DNA of 64,000 bases from CAVVEC01 sp963747105. Its GTDB lineage: Bacteria > Acidobacteriota > Terriglobia > Terriglobales > Acidobacteriaceae. Positions within the stretch are counted from its first letter, which is position 1; each line of letters begins with the position of its first letter. Location: contig CAVVEC010000008.1 of assembly GCA_963747105.1 (NCBI GenBank), forward strand, positions 62,001-126,000, in the 5' to 3' direction. Of this stretch, positions 46,508 to 55,526 are shown piece by piece. The notes under the pieces are model-generated. The model had not been told where the DNA came from, did not search any database, and saw only the letters and a program-made list of their open reading frames with translations. The position numbers and the translations under genes were made by a program.

Positions 46508-47836
46508 TCAAGCAATCCCCAGCTTCTTCTGCATCTCTTCCAGAGAAAGACCCTTGGTTTCGGGATAGATGAATAGGACCACAAAGAACTGCAGCACCAT
46601 CATCAGCGAGAAGAAGATGAACGGATAGCCGCCGGAAGAGGCTGCCATGGACGGAAATATTCCGGAGATCATCGCGTTCATGAACCAGTGCGAAAAACTG
46701 CCCAGGCTTTGCCCTTTCGCCCTCACGGCATTGGGGAAAACTTCCGCAAGGTAAACCCAGATGACCGCGCCCTGCGAGAAGGCGAAGCAGGCGATGTAGC
46801 CGATCAGCAGCCAAAGCAGAAGATTCTGATGCTGGGCGGTGAAGAAGATTGCCGCGACACCGGCCAGGCATGCCGCCATCCCTACCGCGCCCACCAGAAG
46901 CAGGATTTTGCGGCCGATCCGGTCAATCACGGACATGGCAAGAATGGTGAAAAGCAGATTCGTGCCTCCCACCGCGACCGCCTGCAGGTTGCCGGACAGC
47001 TTGCTGAAACCGGCGTGGGCAAAAATGTCGTTCAGGTAATAGAGGATGGCATTGATGCCGGAAAGCTGGTTGAACATTCCGATGGTTACGGCCAGGAAGA
47101 TCGGAAAAAGATACTTTCGCGAGAACAGCGTTTCGGCCGCCTGCTTTTGCTCGAAGTGAATGGACTCGACGATCTCCTGCAGTTCTTGCTCGAAGTTCAG
47201 CTCGCCAGTCATCTCAAGGACAGTTCTGGCTTCGGGGATACGCCCCTTTTTCACCAGCCAGCGCGGACTGCGAGGAATTCCGAACAGCATCAGGAAGAAC
47301 AGCGCCGCGGGAATGGCCGATACACCCAGCTCCCAGCGCCATTCTGAAGCCCCGAAGCGTTGCAGCCCGATCAGGTAATTGGAAAAGTAGGCGAGCAGAA
47401 TCCCGAAGACGATGTTGAACTGAAAGAAGCCCACCAGACGACCGCGAAGCTTCGCGGGCGCGATCTCGGCAATATACATGGGGCCGAGAACGGACGAGCC
47501 TCCGATGCCCAAGCCACCGATAATGCGAAACACGACCAGCGCATTCCAGTTCCACGCGGCCGCGCAGCCTAAGGCGGAGATCAGGTACAGAATAGCCATT
47601 GCCCGCAGACTGTCACGGCGGCCATAGCGTTCGCCCGGAAGTCCGGCCAGCATCGCCCCCAGGATCGTTCCCCAAAGAGCGCTGGCCACGGTCACGCCTA
47701 GGAATGCAGGCGAAAGCTGGTAGGTTTGCGTCAGAGCAGCCGTGGTTCCAGAAATGACGGCAGTGTCGAATCCAAACAGAAGGCCGCCCAGGGCCGCGAC
47801 TGCCGTACTCTTCGCCAAGCAAGGGTTCAGCTTCAT
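46508..47836 (-). CDS. Sugar porter (MFS) transporter
   Basis: 442 residues from ATG 47836, twelve predicted membrane helices. Sugar-porter motifs: GFDTAVISGT, GERYGRRDSL (loop 2-3), YIAEIAPAKLRGRLVG, GIPRSPRWLVKKGR, QLSGINAILYYLNDI, and the terminal FIYPETKGLSLEEMQKKLG. A proton-linked sugar or polyol importer is expected, but the substrate is not visible. A TATAAT at 47872-47877 on the minus strand is 36 nt before the start. Confidence 0.93.
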   Translation of the reverse strand: MKLNPCLAKSTAVAALGGLLFGFDTAVISGTTAALTQTYQLSPAFLGVTVASALWGTILGAMLAGLPGERYGRRDSLRAMAILYLISALGCAAAWNWNALVVFRIIGGLGIGGSSVLGPMYIAEIAPAKLRGRLVGFFQFNIVFGILLAYFSNYLIGLQRFGASEWRWELGVSAIPAALFFLMLFGIPRSPRWLVKKGRIPEARTVLEMTGELNFEQELQEIVESIHFEQKQAAETLFSRKYLFPIFLAVTIGMFNQLSGINAILYYLNDIFAHAGFSKLSGNLQAVAVGGTNLLFTILAMSVIDRIGRKILLLVGAVGMAACLAGVAAIFFTAQHQNLLLWLLIGYIACFAFSQGAVIWVYLAEVFPNAVRAKGQSLGSFSHWFMNAMISGIFPSMAASSGGYPFIFFSLMMVLQFFVVLFIYPETKGLSLEEMQKKLGIA

Positions 47837-47871
47837 GCCGGTAACCTGGGGTTCCAAGCCAAGTGCCAAGC

Positions 47872-47877
47872 ATTATA
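47872..47877 (-). promoter_or_regulatory. Probable -10 box of the sugar transporter
   Basis: TATAAT on the minus strand, 36 nt upstream of the start at 47836. No -35. Confidence 0.4.
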
Positions 47878-47914
47878 CCCAGACACAGTATGAGATAATT
47901 TTTGCGAGGAACCC

Positions 47915-48193
47915 ATGGCAGAGCACAAGGTTTTCTGCGTCAAGTTGCAGAAGGAACTCCCCGGTCTCGACGAGCCTCCTTTTGATACGGAACTGGGGAA
48001 AAAGATTTATGAGAACGTTTCGCAACAGGCCTGGGGCATGTGGGGAGATTTCTGCAAGATGCTGCTGAACGAGTATCGTCTGAACCCGGCTCGTCGAGAG
48101 GACCAGGAAGCCATCGTCAAGCAAATGGAGCAGTTCTTTTTTGGTGAAGGAGTTGCCCCGCCCGCCCAGTACCTACCGCCCACCCAGAAGTAG
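47915..48193 (+). CDS. yggX: YggX-like Fe(2+)-trafficking protein
   Basis: 92 residues. Family hallmarks: VFCVKLQKELPGLDEPPFDTELGKKIYENVSQQAW near the N-terminus, with the conserved Cys, then MLLNEYRLNPARREDQEAIVKQMEQFFFGEG. It protects Fe-S clusters against oxidation and may shuttle Fe(II). Divergent from the transporter, 78 nt away. Confidence 0.93.
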   Translation: MAEHKVFCVKLQKELPGLDEPPFDTELGKKIYENVSQQAWGMWGDFCKMLLNEYRLNPARREDQEAIVKQMEQFFFGEGVAPPAQYLPPTQK

Positions 48194-48455
48194 CCCGCCC
48201 AGCATTTGCGAGCTTCGACACGCTTGTGCCAGAGCTGGCAGTGGTGCAGATTGGTATGGAAGCGAGCCAAACGCGCGATTCTTGCGTCGCAAAGTAGGCG
48301 ACGCTTCGCGCGGCTCGCCCAGATCCCTCGCTACGCAAAGAACGCTTGCTCGGGATGACAAATCAAGCTGAGCCACTACTCCAGAGCCGCCTTCGTTGAC
48401 TCGCGGACGCCCCCTCAATAAGATGAAGTCTCCCCCGAAAGTTAGGTGCCTTCGA
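48194..48455. other. 262-nt gap before the kinase gene
   Basis: No gene. Contains a partial copy of the interspersed palindromic element at 48321-48359 (AGATCCCTCGC through CGGGATGAC). Confidence 0.5.
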
Positions 48456-51422
48456 ATGATCGACCAGATCATTTCGCACTACCGCATTGTCGAGAAGCTC
48501 GGTGGCGGCGGGATGGGCGTCGTATACAAGGCTGAGGATCTGAAGCTTGGCCGCTTTGTCGCGCTGAAGTTCCTGCCGGACGAACTCGCCAACGATCCGT
48601 TAAGCCTGGAGCGTTTCCAGCGCGAGGCTCGCACTGCCTCGGCCCTGGACCACCCAAACATCTGCACTACCTATGAAATCGGTGAGCATGAGGGCCGGCC
48701 CTTCATTGCTATGCAGTATCTGGACGGTGTGACCCTGAAGCATCGAATCGCCGGACGGGCGCTCGATCCGGAGATGGTGATCGAACTGGGGATCCAGCTC
48801 GCCGACGCTCTCGACGCCGCGCATGCCAAGGGCATTATCCACCGCGACATCAAGCCGGGGAATATTTTTGTGACGCCGCGAGGGCAGGCAAAGATTCTCG
48901 ACTTCGGGCTGGCAAAAGTCGCTTCCCATTTCGCCCCCAGCTCGGGTTCGTCCGCAACTTCGGGGCTAAGCCTTACGCAGGAGCATTTGACGAGTCCGGG
49001 CTCGACTTTGGGAACCGTAGCCTTTATGTCACCGGAGCAGGCGTTGGGAAAAGCGCTGGACGCGCGCACCGACCTGTTTTCCTTCGGCGCCGTGCTCTAC
49101 GAAATGGTGACGGGATCTCCGCCTTTCCGAGGCGACACGACTGCGGCGATCTTTGATTCCATCCTCCATCGCGCTCCGGTCGCGCCGGTGCGGCTGAGTC
49201 CGGAAGTGCCCGCGGAACTCGAGCGCATCATCAACAAGGCATTGGAGAAAGACCGGGGCTTACGCTACCAGCACGCGGCAGACATTCGCGCCGACCTGCA
49301 ACGGCTGAAACGAGACAGCGACTCGAAGCGGATCGCCGCGGCCCACGGAGGGGCGGCCACCGACCCATTGGCGGAGCCAAGCTCCGCAGAGCTGGCGATC
49401 ACTCCCTTACCTGCCCAGACGGGCGCGTCTGGGCCTTTGGGTGGCGATGGAGAGACGGGCGTCCCCGCCCGTCCAAGCCGAGCGAAGCTCGGCAGATATG
49501 TCGTTGCGGCTTCCCTGGCCGCAATACTGACCGCCGCCAGCCTCTATTTCCACTCCCGCTCCACCGCGGTCCACCTCACCGACAAGGACGTTATTGTGAT
49601 CGCGGACTTCGCCAACACCACCGGCGATCCCGTATTTGACAGCACTTTGAAAGAGGCCTTGGCGGTGGATCTGGAGCAATCGCCTTTTCTCAACGTCATT
49701 TCGGACCGCAAGCTGAGCGAAACCCTGAAGCTGATGGGCAGAAGTTCGGGCGAACGTGTGACGCGGGATGTAGGGCGCGAAGTTTGCATGCGCACGGGCA
49801 GCAAGGCTTTGCTGGTGGGATCGATTGCCAGCCTGGGGAGCCACTATGCGATCGGCCTGAAGGCGGTGAACTGCCGGACCGGCGATGTGCTGGGAGCAGC
49901 GCAGGCGGAGGCAGAGAGTCGCGAGAAGATTCTGCAGACGCTGGGACAGGCAGCCGCTACTTTGCGCGGCAAGCTGGGCGAATCATTAGCGTCGGTGCAG
50001 AAGTTTGACAAGCCGCTTGACGAAGCGACCACTTCGTCTCTCGAGGCTCTTCAAGCGTACACCGAGGGGGACAGACTGGCCCGCGAAAAAGGTGACACCG
50101 ACGCTCTTCCCTTCCTCAAGCGCGCCGTGGAACTCGATCCCAATTTTGCCCGTGCTTACGCCTCATTGGGCGTGCGTTACAACAATCTCGGCCAAGCCAG
50201 CCTGGCGATTGAGAACGTCCATAGAGCGTACGAATTGCGCGACCGCGTCAGCGAGCGGGAAAAGTACTACATCTCCTGTACCTATTTCACGCTGGTCACG
50301 GGCGAGTTGGAAAAAGCAATTCAGCAATACGAATTGTGGATTCAGGATTATCCCAGGGATTACGTCGCCCAAACCAATCTCGGAGTGAATTACTTCACGC
50401 TGGGGCAGTTCGAGAGAGCGGCGGCCGTAACCCGGGAAGCTTTGCTTTTGGAACCCGCTTCCATTCTCGGGTACAACAATCTGGGGGTGGCTTATTTTTC
50501 CATGAACCGGCTGGATGAGGCCAAGTCCACGTTCGATGAAGCGCTGGCTCGAAAGCTGGATGGTCCCTACCTGCGCCAATCCATTTATTACCTCGACTTC
50601 CTGCGTAAAGATGCGGCCGGCATGCAGCAGCAGTTCGCGTGGGCTATGGGCAAGCCGGGTGCTGAGGACATTTTGCTGTCGACTGAGTCTGATACGCAAG
50701 CCGATCACGGTCACTTGCAGAAGGCACGGCAGCTATCAGCGCAAGCAGAAGAATCAGCCAAGCGGGACGACTCCAAAGAGACGGCGGCGTTCTGGCAAGG
50801 GAATGAAGCACTGAGGGAGGCCGAGTTCGGCAACGCAGCCGACGCCCTCAAGCAGGCTCGCGAGGCTCTGACCCTGGCGCCTGGACGAGATGTAAAGGTG
50901 GAAGCTGCGCTGGCATTGGCGCGCGGTGGCGATGCCATTACGGCAGAGAAACTGGTGGACGCGCTCAATCAAGAGTTCCCGCTCGATACGCTCATGCAAA
51001 ATTATTGGATTCCTACGGTGCGGGCAGCGATTGCGTTGCAGCGACACGATTCCGCCGAGGCCATCGAGATTCTCCACGCATCCATCCCGTATGAATTAGC
51101 GGATCCGCCGCCGTTTTCGGCGGGGACAATGTATCCGGTTTACCTCCGCGGCGAAGCGTATTTGAGTGCCGGAAATGCGAGCGTAGGAAATGGTGCGCTG
51201 GCTGCCGCGGAGTTCCAGAAGATCCTCGATCATCCCGGCGTGATTGTGAACTTTCCGTTGAGTGCCCTATCGCATCTCGGTTTGGGGCGAGCCCGCGCGC
51301 TCTCCGGCGACTCGGCCGGTGCGCGCACCGCTTACCAGGATTTCTTCGCTTTCTGGAAAGACGGCGATTCAGACATTCCCATTCTGAAGCAAGCCAAGGC
51401 AGAGTACGCGAAGCTGAAGTGA
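48456..51422 (+). CDS. Membrane Ser/Thr protein kinase with C-terminal TPRs
   Basis: 988 residues from ATG 48456 (upstream ATG 48396 adds an unlikely 20). PASTA-less PknB-type kinase domain at residues 8-285: GGGGMGVVYKAEDLKLGRFVALKFL (P-loop and Lys), IIHRDIKPGNIFV (catalytic loop), KILDFGLAKV (DFG) and FMSPEQALG. The linker GGDGETGVPARPSRAKLG resembles a genomic repeat translated in frame. One membrane segment (VVAASLAAILTAASLYF, about 350) precedes a periplasmic region with an adenylate-cyclase-like helical part and about eight TPRs (YASLGVRYNNLGQASLAIEN). Common acidobacterial architecture. Confidence 0.93.
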   Translation: MIDQIISHYRIVEKLGGGGMGVVYKAEDLKLGRFVALKFLPDELANDPLSLERFQREARTASALDHPNICTTYEIGEHEGRPFIAMQYLDGVTLKHRIAGRALDPEMVIELGIQLADALDAAHAKGIIHRDIKPGNIFVTPRGQAKILDFGLAKVASHFAPSSGSSATSGLSLTQEHLTSPGSTLGTVAFMSPEQALGKALDARTDLFSFGAVLYEMVTGSPPFRGDTTAAIFDSILHRAPVAPVRLSPEVPAELERIINKALEKDRGLRYQHAADIRADLQRLKRDSDSKRIAAAHGGAATDPLAEPSSAELAITPLPAQTGASGPLGGDGETGVPARPSRAKLGRYVVAASLAAILTAASLYFHSRSTAVHLTDKDVIVIADFANTTGDPVFDSTLKEALAVDLEQSPFLNVISDRKLSETLKLMGRSSGERVTRDVGREVCMRTGSKALLVGSIASLGSHYAIGLKAVNCRTGDVLGAAQAEAESREKILQTLGQAAATLRGKLGESLASVQKFDKPLDEATTSSLEALQAYTEGDRLAREKGDTDALPFLKRAVELDPNFARAYASLGVRYNNLGQASLAIENVHRAYELRDRVSEREKYYISCTYFTLVTGELEKAIQQYELWIQDYPRDYVAQTNLGVNYFTLGQFERAAAVTREALLLEPASILGYNNLGVAYFSMNRLDEAKSTFDEALARKLDGPYLRQSIYYLDFLRKDAAGMQQQFAWAMGKPGAEDILLSTESDTQADHGHLQKARQLSAQAEESAKRDDSKETAAFWQGNEALREAEFGNAADALKQAREALTLAPGRDVKVEAALALARGGDAITAEKLVDALNQEFPLDTLMQNYWIPTVRAAIALQRHDSAEAIEILHASIPYELADPPPFSAGTMYPVYLRGEAYLSAGNASVGNGALAAAEFQKILDHPGVIVNFPLSALSHLGLGRARALSGDSAGARTAYQDFFAFWKDGDSDIPILKQAKAEYAKLK

Positions 51423-51669
51423 TTGCGACGCTCAAACCTCAAGAGCAAATAGGCATTTGCCAGTCGTCCGCCACACGAGGAAACGATTTTCGCAACCAAC
51501 GGGAGGCTGTGCAAATGCTGCCTGCCGGCTGCTTCAAAATTCATTAGATTTTCACAGTCTTACAACCAGCCCGAAACCTCAAACCGGTATCATTCAATCC
51601 ATACCACCTAGATGAAGCTGAGGAGACTCGGGCCAGCGGCAAGTCATTGCCCGCCGGAAAGGGGAGAAG

Positions 51670-52050
51670 GTGAAGTTAAACCTGGAAACCCGCGCCATCG
51701 ATGATGTCACTGTTCTTTATTGCAAGGGCCGCTTCACTTATCTGGATGAAGCCACGATGTTTTCCAGCAGAATTGCTGAACTCCTGCCGCACACACGCCG
51801 GCTCGTCCTCGAGCTCAGTGACTTGGAGGTGATCGACGGCGCCGGCCTGGGTGAGTTGGTGGTTGTGCATATGTGGGCCCGGGCCAGCGGGTGCACAATG
51901 AAGCTGGCCGCTGCCGGTGATCGCGTACAACAATTATTTGAGCATACCAACCTGGTCTCGGTGCTCGACGTTCATCCCACGTTAGACGACGCGTTACTGT
52001 CCTTTCGCGAGCAGATTGCGCCAAAGAAGAAGGCATTCCACGCTGCCTAA
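51670..52050 (+). CDS. STAS-domain protein without phosphorylatable Ser
   Basis: 126 residues, TTG/GTG-type start at 51670 after GGGGAGAAGG. STAS (anti-sigma antagonist) fold: VTVLYCKGRFTYLDEATMF, LVLELSDLEVIDGAGLGELVVVHMWAR, and VLDVHPTLDDALLSF. In SpoIIAA-like proteins the motif is DSSGLG with the second Ser phosphorylated; here it is DGAGLG. It therefore cannot be switched by a SpoIIAB-type kinase in the usual way. No anti-sigma factor nearby. Confidence 0.83.
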   Translation: MKLNLETRAIDDVTVLYCKGRFTYLDEATMFSSRIAELLPHTRRLVLELSDLEVIDGAGLGELVVVHMWARASGCTMKLAAAGDRVQQLFEHTNLVSVLDVHPTLDDALLSFREQIAPKKKAFHAA

Positions 52051-52256
52051 AGCGCTCAAAAGAAACGGAAAGGTCCGCGAAAGAAGCGAAGAGAGTCGCC
52101 GACCCAAGGCAGGATGATCCAGTCGTTGTGAAGTTCCCATTTCTGCACTGCGGCGCAAAATACTTCCCCGAGCTTGTTCCAACTGTAGATCGCACGTTTT
52201 CATCCATAGTAAGATTTTGTTTCCACGGGAGTTTTCTCACTCGCCCGAAGAAGTAA

Positions 52257-52517
52257 ATGCTTTCGAAGTGCGCGAACCCGGTCTGCTCGGAACGTTTTCT
52301 TTACTTGCGTAACGGAAAGCTGTTTCGCTGGGAAATCGGAACGGAGCGCGGAAACGGTTCGAGCTTCGGCGAAGATCCTGCCGTCAAGAAGCCAAGTCGC
52401 AAAACCGAGTACTTCTGGCTATGCGATGAATGTGCCGCCAGAATGACCTTGGTGTTCACCAAAGGAATGGGAATCACGGCCAGATCTCTGGCTCGCGCTA
52501 AGAAGGCGAGTTCATAG
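52257..52517 (+). CDS. Small Cys-rich (zinc-ribbon-like) protein, paralogue 2
   Basis: 86 residues. LSKCANPVCSERFLYLRNGKLFRWE, a variable loop, then EYFWLCDECAARMTLVFTKGMGI. Cys pairs CxxxxC and CxxC match the paralogue at 26915-27184 in position, as does the FWLC(D/E)EC core. Its 3' end overlaps the convergent glycosyltransferase gene by 6 nt. Function unknown. Confidence 0.75.
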   Translation: MLSKCANPVCSERFLYLRNGKLFRWEIGTERGNGSSFGEDPAVKKPSRKTEYFWLCDECAARMTLVFTKGMGITARSLARAKKASS

Positions 52518-53267
52518 CGTCTCGGAAACACTGTTCGAGCCGGTGTATTTCCTGGTCACGGCATTCCAGCGAATGTACAGGACTTCCCCGAACATGCGAA
52601 TGCCGTCGCGCAGGGGATTGATGCGGGTTCCTTCACGATGGGACCATGCAACCGCGACTTCCTTGACCGTGAACCCAAATCTTCGCGCCAGGTAAAGCAA
52701 TTCCGGGTCGAATCCCCAGCGCTCGATCTTCTGTAGGGGGAAAATAGTCTGCGCAGCGTTGCGGGTAAACGCCTTGAAACCGCATTGCGTATCTTTGAAG
52801 TTCAAGCCCAAGATCATCCGCAACGCCAGGTTGAAAATTCTCCCAAAAAGCTGACGGTAAAGCGGCTGCCTATGGATCTGCAACTCGCTTTTCAACCAGC
52901 GCGAGCCCATAGCAATATCCGCGCCTTCCGCGATGGCTGCGAACAGCTTGTCGGCTTCCGGTATAGGCGAGGAGAGATCGGCGTCACTGAAGAGCACAAT
53001 GTCCCCGCGAGCGTGCAGAACCCCGTTGCGGACGCTGTATCCCTTGCCGCGGTTGCCGGGATTCTCCAGCAACTGCAGAGTGGGATGCCTCTCCCCATAC
53101 TCACGAACAATTTCTGCCGTGTTGTCGGTCGAACCGTCATTCACTACGAGGATCTCAGCGTTCCAACCGCGCTGCGCGGCATAAGCGAGGATCTTGTCGA
53201 GCGTGGCTGCAATGCGCGCGCTTTCGTTGTAGGCCGGCAGAACAATGCTGTAAGTGAGTGGTTGCAA
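52512..53267 (-). CDS. Family 2 glycosyltransferase (dolichyl-phosphate glucosyltransferase-like)
   Basis: 251 residues, no membrane segments. GT-A nucleotide-sugar site: SIVLPAYNESARIAATLDKILAYA, EILVVNDGSTDNTAEIVREYG, GKGYSVRNGVLHARGDIVLFSDADLSSP (DxD). Then DTQCGFKAFTRNAAQTIF and ERWGFDPELLYLARRFGFTVKEVAVAW. Relatives transfer glucose or mannose to a polyprenyl phosphate. No partner gene adjacent. Confidence 0.9.
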   Translation of the reverse strand: MQPLTYSIVLPAYNESARIAATLDKILAYAAQRGWNAEILVVNDGSTDNTAEIVREYGERHPTLQLLENPGNRGKGYSVRNGVLHARGDIVLFSDADLSSPIPEADKLFAAIAEGADIAMGSRWLKSELQIHRQPLYRQLFGRIFNLALRMILGLNFKDTQCGFKAFTRNAAQTIFPLQKIERWGFDPELLYLARRFGFTVKEVAVAWSHREGTRINPLRDGIRMFGEVLYIRWNAVTRKYTGSNSVSETL

Positions 53268-53390
53268 CCGGGGCTCTCAGCTGTCAGCTTTCAGCATGAG
53301 ACGCTAGTCTCAAGGATTGTTCTCTGCGAGTCAAACCTGGCAGAAGGGACGGCAGAATAAACCAGAACAAAGCGCCATGGCCCAACAGGT

Positions 53391-54461
53391 TTATGCCACT
53401 TGCCGGTGCTTCTTCAGCATCGAGAAGAACTCGGCCACCAGTTCTTCGTCCCAGAGCCCGGCGCGGGCTTCCTGGAGCATGGTCACAGCGGCCTGATCGT
53501 GGCCCATGGCAGGTTTGTAGGGGCGTGCCGTACGCAGGGCATCGTAGACATCCCCAACCTGCAGAATGCGCGAGAGCAGGGGAATCTCCGCCTTTTGCAG
53601 ACCGTCGGGGTACCCGCTGCCGTCCGAGTGCTCATGATGATTGCGGATAATGGGCAGCACCAGCCGAAGCGACTTCAGTGGGCGGCAGATATTCTCTCCG
53701 GTGAGCGGGTGCTGCTTCATAACTGCCCATTCCTCCGCGGTGAGGTTGCTGCCCTTTTTCAGAATCTCGTCGGGAACCGCGATTTTCCCCAGGTCGTGCA
53801 AGTACCCGCCGCGCCGTAAGGCCACGATCGATTCGTCGCTCAAGCCCAGGTGGCGTCCCAGATTGCTGGCGTTCTGTGCCAGGCGTTCGCAGTGACCCTC
53901 GGTGTAGGGATCGCGACTTTCCACGCTCAGACCCAATGTACACAGAACGGACTCGGCAGTTTCCAACTCATCGGTAAACTCTTTGAGTTTGAGCAGAGAT
54001 TTCACCCGGGCAAATAATTCTTCCGCAAAGATGGGTTTATTGAGAAAGTCGTCGGCGCCGGCCTCGATGCCCCGCAGTCGATCCTCGCGATCCGTGAGGC
54101 CGGTAATCAGGACAAACGGAATCAGCCGGGTGGCCGCATCCTCTTTGAGTTCGCGGCACAACTCGTAACCGGACTTGCCGGGCATGATCACGTCGGAAAG
54201 GATTACATCCGGCGCCTGGCGGCGAATCTCCGCTTCCGCCTGGGTCGCATCGGGCAGCGCCACCACGTCATACCCGCGCGTGGCCAGCAGTTCACGCATC
54301 AGCACCATCGTGTCCGGATTATCATCCACCACCAGCACCCGCGGAGCCCGCCGGCGGGCAGAAGCTTCGCTGATCTGCTTATCAGGCTGGGAGCGGGTGG
54401 AAAAAGTGGGTCGGATTTGGCGCGGCGGGTTCATCGCTAGGGGAAGAGCGGCAAAATTCAT
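53391..54461 (-). CDS. Response regulator: REC plus HD-GYP phosphodiesterase
   Basis: 356 residues. REC at about 40-160: VLVVDDNPDTMVLMREL (acidic pair), VILSDVIMPGKSGYEL (phospho-Asp), VLITGLTD and FLNKPI (Lys). HD-GYP at 175-350: RGGYLHDLGKIAVPDEILKKG and NHHEHSDGSGYPDGLQ, the complete c-di-GMP hydrolase motifs. Start may be 54461, or the internal ATG ten codons later. No cognate kinase adjacent, but a second HD-GYP protein is at 36432-39206. Confidence 0.92.
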   Translation of the reverse strand: MNFAALPLAMNPPRQIRPTFSTRSQPDKQISEASARRRAPRVLVVDDNPDTMVLMRELLATRGYDVVALPDATQAEAEIRRQAPDVILSDVIMPGKSGYELCRELKEDAATRLIPFVLITGLTDREDRLRGIEAGADDFLNKPIFAEELFARVKSLLKLKEFTDELETAESVLCTLGLSVESRDPYTEGHCERLAQNASNLGRHLGLSDESIVALRRGGYLHDLGKIAVPDEILKKGSNLTAEEWAVMKQHPLTGENICRPLKSLRLVLPIIRNHHEHSDGSGYPDGLQKAEIPLLSRILQVGDVYDALRTARPYKPAMGHDQAAVTMLQEARAGLWDEELVAEFFSMLKKHRQVA

Positions 54462-54675
54462 TGTAATGGATTCGAGAGCCGGGGAAAGATCGCAGGCAGA
54501 GAGAAATTCGTTTTCTTAGAAAATGGGCTCTGCATTCGACAGTGTCCGGAATACAAAAACCCTTTAACACAAGGCTTTCGGCCTTGTCACCGCGCTTTCC
54601 CGGTTGGGGAATTCGAGATAGAAAGTGTGCGCTGTGACCTTGTCTTCTAACCCTGGCGATGTTTAGCTCGCTGGT

Positions 54676-55326
54676 ATGCGTCTTCTTTCTCGCATTGTCG
54701 TCAGCCTGCTACTTTTCGCCAACACAACTTTGGCTGCCTCCAAACCACATGTGATTACCTTTGGTAAATGGACATCTGCGAAGTGGTTCAACGGCCCAGA
54801 TGAGAGCAAAGCAATCGACTTGAAGGTCAGAGCGTTGTACGTGGATGGCCGGTCAAAGGAATTTACTTTCGGCCCTCCTCACGAGGTCACCGACCGGCTG
54901 TTCGTAGTGCGGCGAATTGTGCGCGTGAACGACAGTCTGCCCCAGGAAACGGTGGCGAACCCGCGCTGGAGTTGGCAGCCAGGCGGATGGTTGGTGGTGG
55001 ACCGAGCCAGCGGCCACGTTTCGCAAGCCAGACTCCCTGAGTTCGATCCGGAATGCTCTTCCGCGAGCTGGTACCGAGACTACGCTGCCTACTGCGGCGT
55101 CTCAGACGATGGCAAAAAACTCACGGCAGTGGTCGCTCAGCTCGGCCGCCGCAAGCCTGTTCTGAAGAAACCGCTTGGGGAAGTGAGCGGCGAAGGGATC
55201 TCTGCGTCGGACTGCTCGGAACCCACCTGGCAGCGTCAGCCGGCGCGCGTCACCTTCGTTTCGAAAGCAGGATCAGAAAGTTACTTACTCAGTCCGCGGG
55301 CACGCACTGGAGGTAGTGAGCGATAA
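54676..55326 (+). CDS. Secreted hypothetical protein
   Basis: 216 residues with a short signal peptide (RLLSRIVVSLLLFANTTLAAS). The mature part contains KALDLKVRALYVDGRSKEFTFGPPHEVTDRLFVVRRI-like strands, WQPGGWLVVDRASGHVSQARLPEF and two Cys (CSSASWYRDYAAYCG). Beta-rich, one domain. No named family recognised. It starts 215 nt from the divergent HD-GYP regulator. Confidence 0.7.
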   Translation: MRLLSRIVVSLLLFANTTLAASKPHVITFGKWTSAKWFNGPDESKAIDLKVRALYVDGRSKEFTFGPPHEVTDRLFVVRRIVRVNDSLPQETVANPRWSWQPGGWLVVDRASGHVSQARLPEFDPECSSASWYRDYAAYCGVSDDGKKLTAVVAQLGRRKPVLKKPLGEVSGEGISASDCSEPTWQRQPARVTFVSKAGSESYLLSPRARTGGSER

Positions 55327-55350
55327 CGATCAGGAAGAAGGAACAGAGTA

Positions 55351-55526
55351 AGCAGCCGGCAGTCAGCACTCAGCAGCATCTAGCATTTAGCACTTGGCAC
55401 TTGGCATTTAGCTCTCGCGTTCCGTACTAGGACCACAACGTTATGTTTTGACGGCGTGTGTTCGAGAGCTTCGGATGCATACTGTTTCAGTTGCGAGAGC
55501 TGAGTGCTGAATGCTAGGTGCTCTCG
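55351..55526. repeat. Inverted array of TGCTGAGTGC-type words
   Basis: The stretch 55351-55412 (CAGCACTCAGCAGCATCTAG and following words) is mirrored by 55494-55526 (GAGAGCTGAGTGCTGAATGC, CTAGGTGCTCTCG), forming a loose long hairpin that overlaps the last codons of the EamA gene. Word family as at 15052. Confidence 0.5.
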
